From: an uncultured Acidobacteriota bacterium
Lineage (GTDB): Bacteria > Acidobacteriota > Terriglobia > Terriglobales > Acidobacteriaceae
Assembly (NCBI GenBank): GCA_903832475.1
Contig: CAILBQ010000377.1
Coordinates: forward strand, 1 to 6,953
Length of the DNA stretch: 6,953 nt
Direction of reading: 5' to 3'
Position 1 is the stretch's first letter. Each line of letters starts with the position of its first letter. A program made the position numbers and the translations under genes. Positions 6,234 to 6,953 of this stretch are shown in pieces. The notes under the pieces were generated by a model that was given only the letters and a program-made list of their open reading frames with translations, was not told the DNA's origin and did not search any database.

Positions 6234-6953
6234 TCAGGGCTTTAGTGCCAGCGTGTCAGGATGATGATTCTTCCAATCGAACCAGTAGTCCTTATGCGCA
6301 TCCACCGCTTCAAGGCATCTTCCGGCCAGCGTCCCGCTTACCGCGCATCCCTTGAAGTTCCATAGGCTGCCCGTCTCCGCATCGCGCATTACGGCCTTCT
6401 CGCCGCCCACCGAATCGCCCGCGCTCAGGAAAGTCATCCCCGCACCCCCGCGAAACCCCCGCATCGACGCCCCATCCGGCCCCAGCACAATCACGATCGA
6501 ACCCGCACCCACCGCATCGTCAATCACCTTCGCCGCGGCAATTGCCTTTACCGGGTAAGCCTTGTTGGTTCCATCCACCGTCACACCCAGCATCAATTCA
6601 TGCCCGTCCATTCCCGTGCGGCTGGTATCGATGACCACATGCGTCTTCTCGATGTGCTTCTCCCAGTCCTTGGTCTCGTACTCGCTCGCATACGGTGCAT
6701 CGGCTTTCAGCACCACGCCCTTCGGTTGCTCGCTGTGCCACAAGGCAAACGACAACTCGTCGCTGTGCACCAGATTGAGCTGCCGCCCTTTCAACGGCCC
6801 GAAGATGGCCTGTCCCGTGCTTTGCTGCCAGACGCTGCTGGTCTCCTCATCGCGCAGCAGCGCGTTGCCGTTGTTGATGCCTGCGAGGCGAAAATGCAGC
6901 GTCCGACCATCCAGCACCCGGCTCCATACCAGCCCCGTATGGCACAGCGTGCA
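6234..6953 (-). CDS. DUF3179 domain protein (5' end outside window)
   Basis: Function unknown; DUF3179 (PF11376) proteins are mostly exported, and their conserved cysteine pair is suspected to be redox-active or metal-binding. The last 239 residues are visible. The reading frame is open to the window edge, so the GTG at 6915-6917 is internal and not the start. Visible residues 1-7 are CTLCHTG, the family's cysteine motif. They are followed by NGNALLRDEETSSVW (28-42) and TGQAIFGPLKG (46-56), both typical of DUF3179. A second copy follows: NKAYPVKAI (130-138), VIDDAVG (143-149), RDAETGSLW (190-198), LAGRCLEAV (209-217) and the terminal WFDWKNHHPDTLAL (224-237). In the second copy the cysteine motif is replaced by VIVLGPDG (154-161). 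It ends 112 bases before the oxidoreductase gene on the same strand and could share its transcript. The signal peptide, if any, is not in view. Confidence 0.85.
   Translation of the reverse strand, partial: CTLCHTGLVWSRVLDGRTLHFRLAGINNGNALLRDEETSSVWQQSTGQAIFGPLKGRQLNLVHSDELSFALWHSEQPKGVVLKADAPYASEYETKDWEKHIEKTHVVIDTSRTGMDGHELMLGVTVDGTNKAYPVKAIAAAKVIDDAVGAGSIVIVLGPDGASMRGFRGGAGMTFLSAGDSVGGEKAVMRDAETGSLWNFKGCAVSGTLAGRCLEAVDAHKDYWFDWKNHHPDTLALKP

Noticed and set aside
6915..6917. GTG as the start of the DUF3179 gene
   Set aside because: The frame stays open upstream to the window edge and includes the conserved cysteine motif, so the true start is outside.

Overview
The window is GC-rich, densely coding bacterial DNA. 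The gene mix is a Tat-exported Gfo/Idh/MocA oxidoreductase beside a DUF6807 ('PmoA-like') protein, a DUF3179 protein, and a large secreted protein built of He_PIG-type Ig-like repeats. This mix is typical of soil Acidobacteriota (Terriglobia/Solibacteres-like) and also occurs in Planctomycetota. The taxon is inferred from gene content only; there is no rRNA or other marker here.

Layout, left to right: (1) 1-1103, minus strand: the N-terminal 367 residues of a polytopic GT-C (GT39/ArnT-like) glycosyltransferase that runs off the left edge. (2) 1104-1349: a divergent intergenic gap. (3) 1350-3674, plus strand: a 774-residue secreted protein with a signal peptide, a unique two-cysteine N-terminal region, four tandem Ig-like repeats of exactly 84 residues and a C-terminal choice-of-anchor-A-like domain. 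(4) 3675-3711: a short convergent gap. (5) 6953 down to 3712, minus strand: three co-directional genes, DUF3179 (N-terminus outside the window), then after 112 bp the Tat-dependent Gfo/Idh/MocA oxidoreductase, then the Sec-exported DUF6807 protein, whose TTG start overlaps the oxidoreductase stop codon.

The minus-strand set looks like an exported carbohydrate-modifying module. The oxidoreductase and DUF6807 protein are translationally overlapped and both carry export signals, which suggests they act on the same extracytoplasmic substrate, probably a sugar or glycoside. The DUF3179 gene may be in the same transcript, but its link is weaker. The glycosyltransferase and the repeat protein are divergent and need not be functionally related, although both point to cell-envelope work. 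No RNA gene, mobile element, CRISPR array or convincing intrinsic terminator was seen. The most unusual points are a run of seven G at the oxidoreductase/DUF6807 overlap, where losing one G would fuse the two proteins; the exact 84-residue, two-cysteine repeat register; and a CxxCH sequence in a two-fold-repeated DUF3179 protein.
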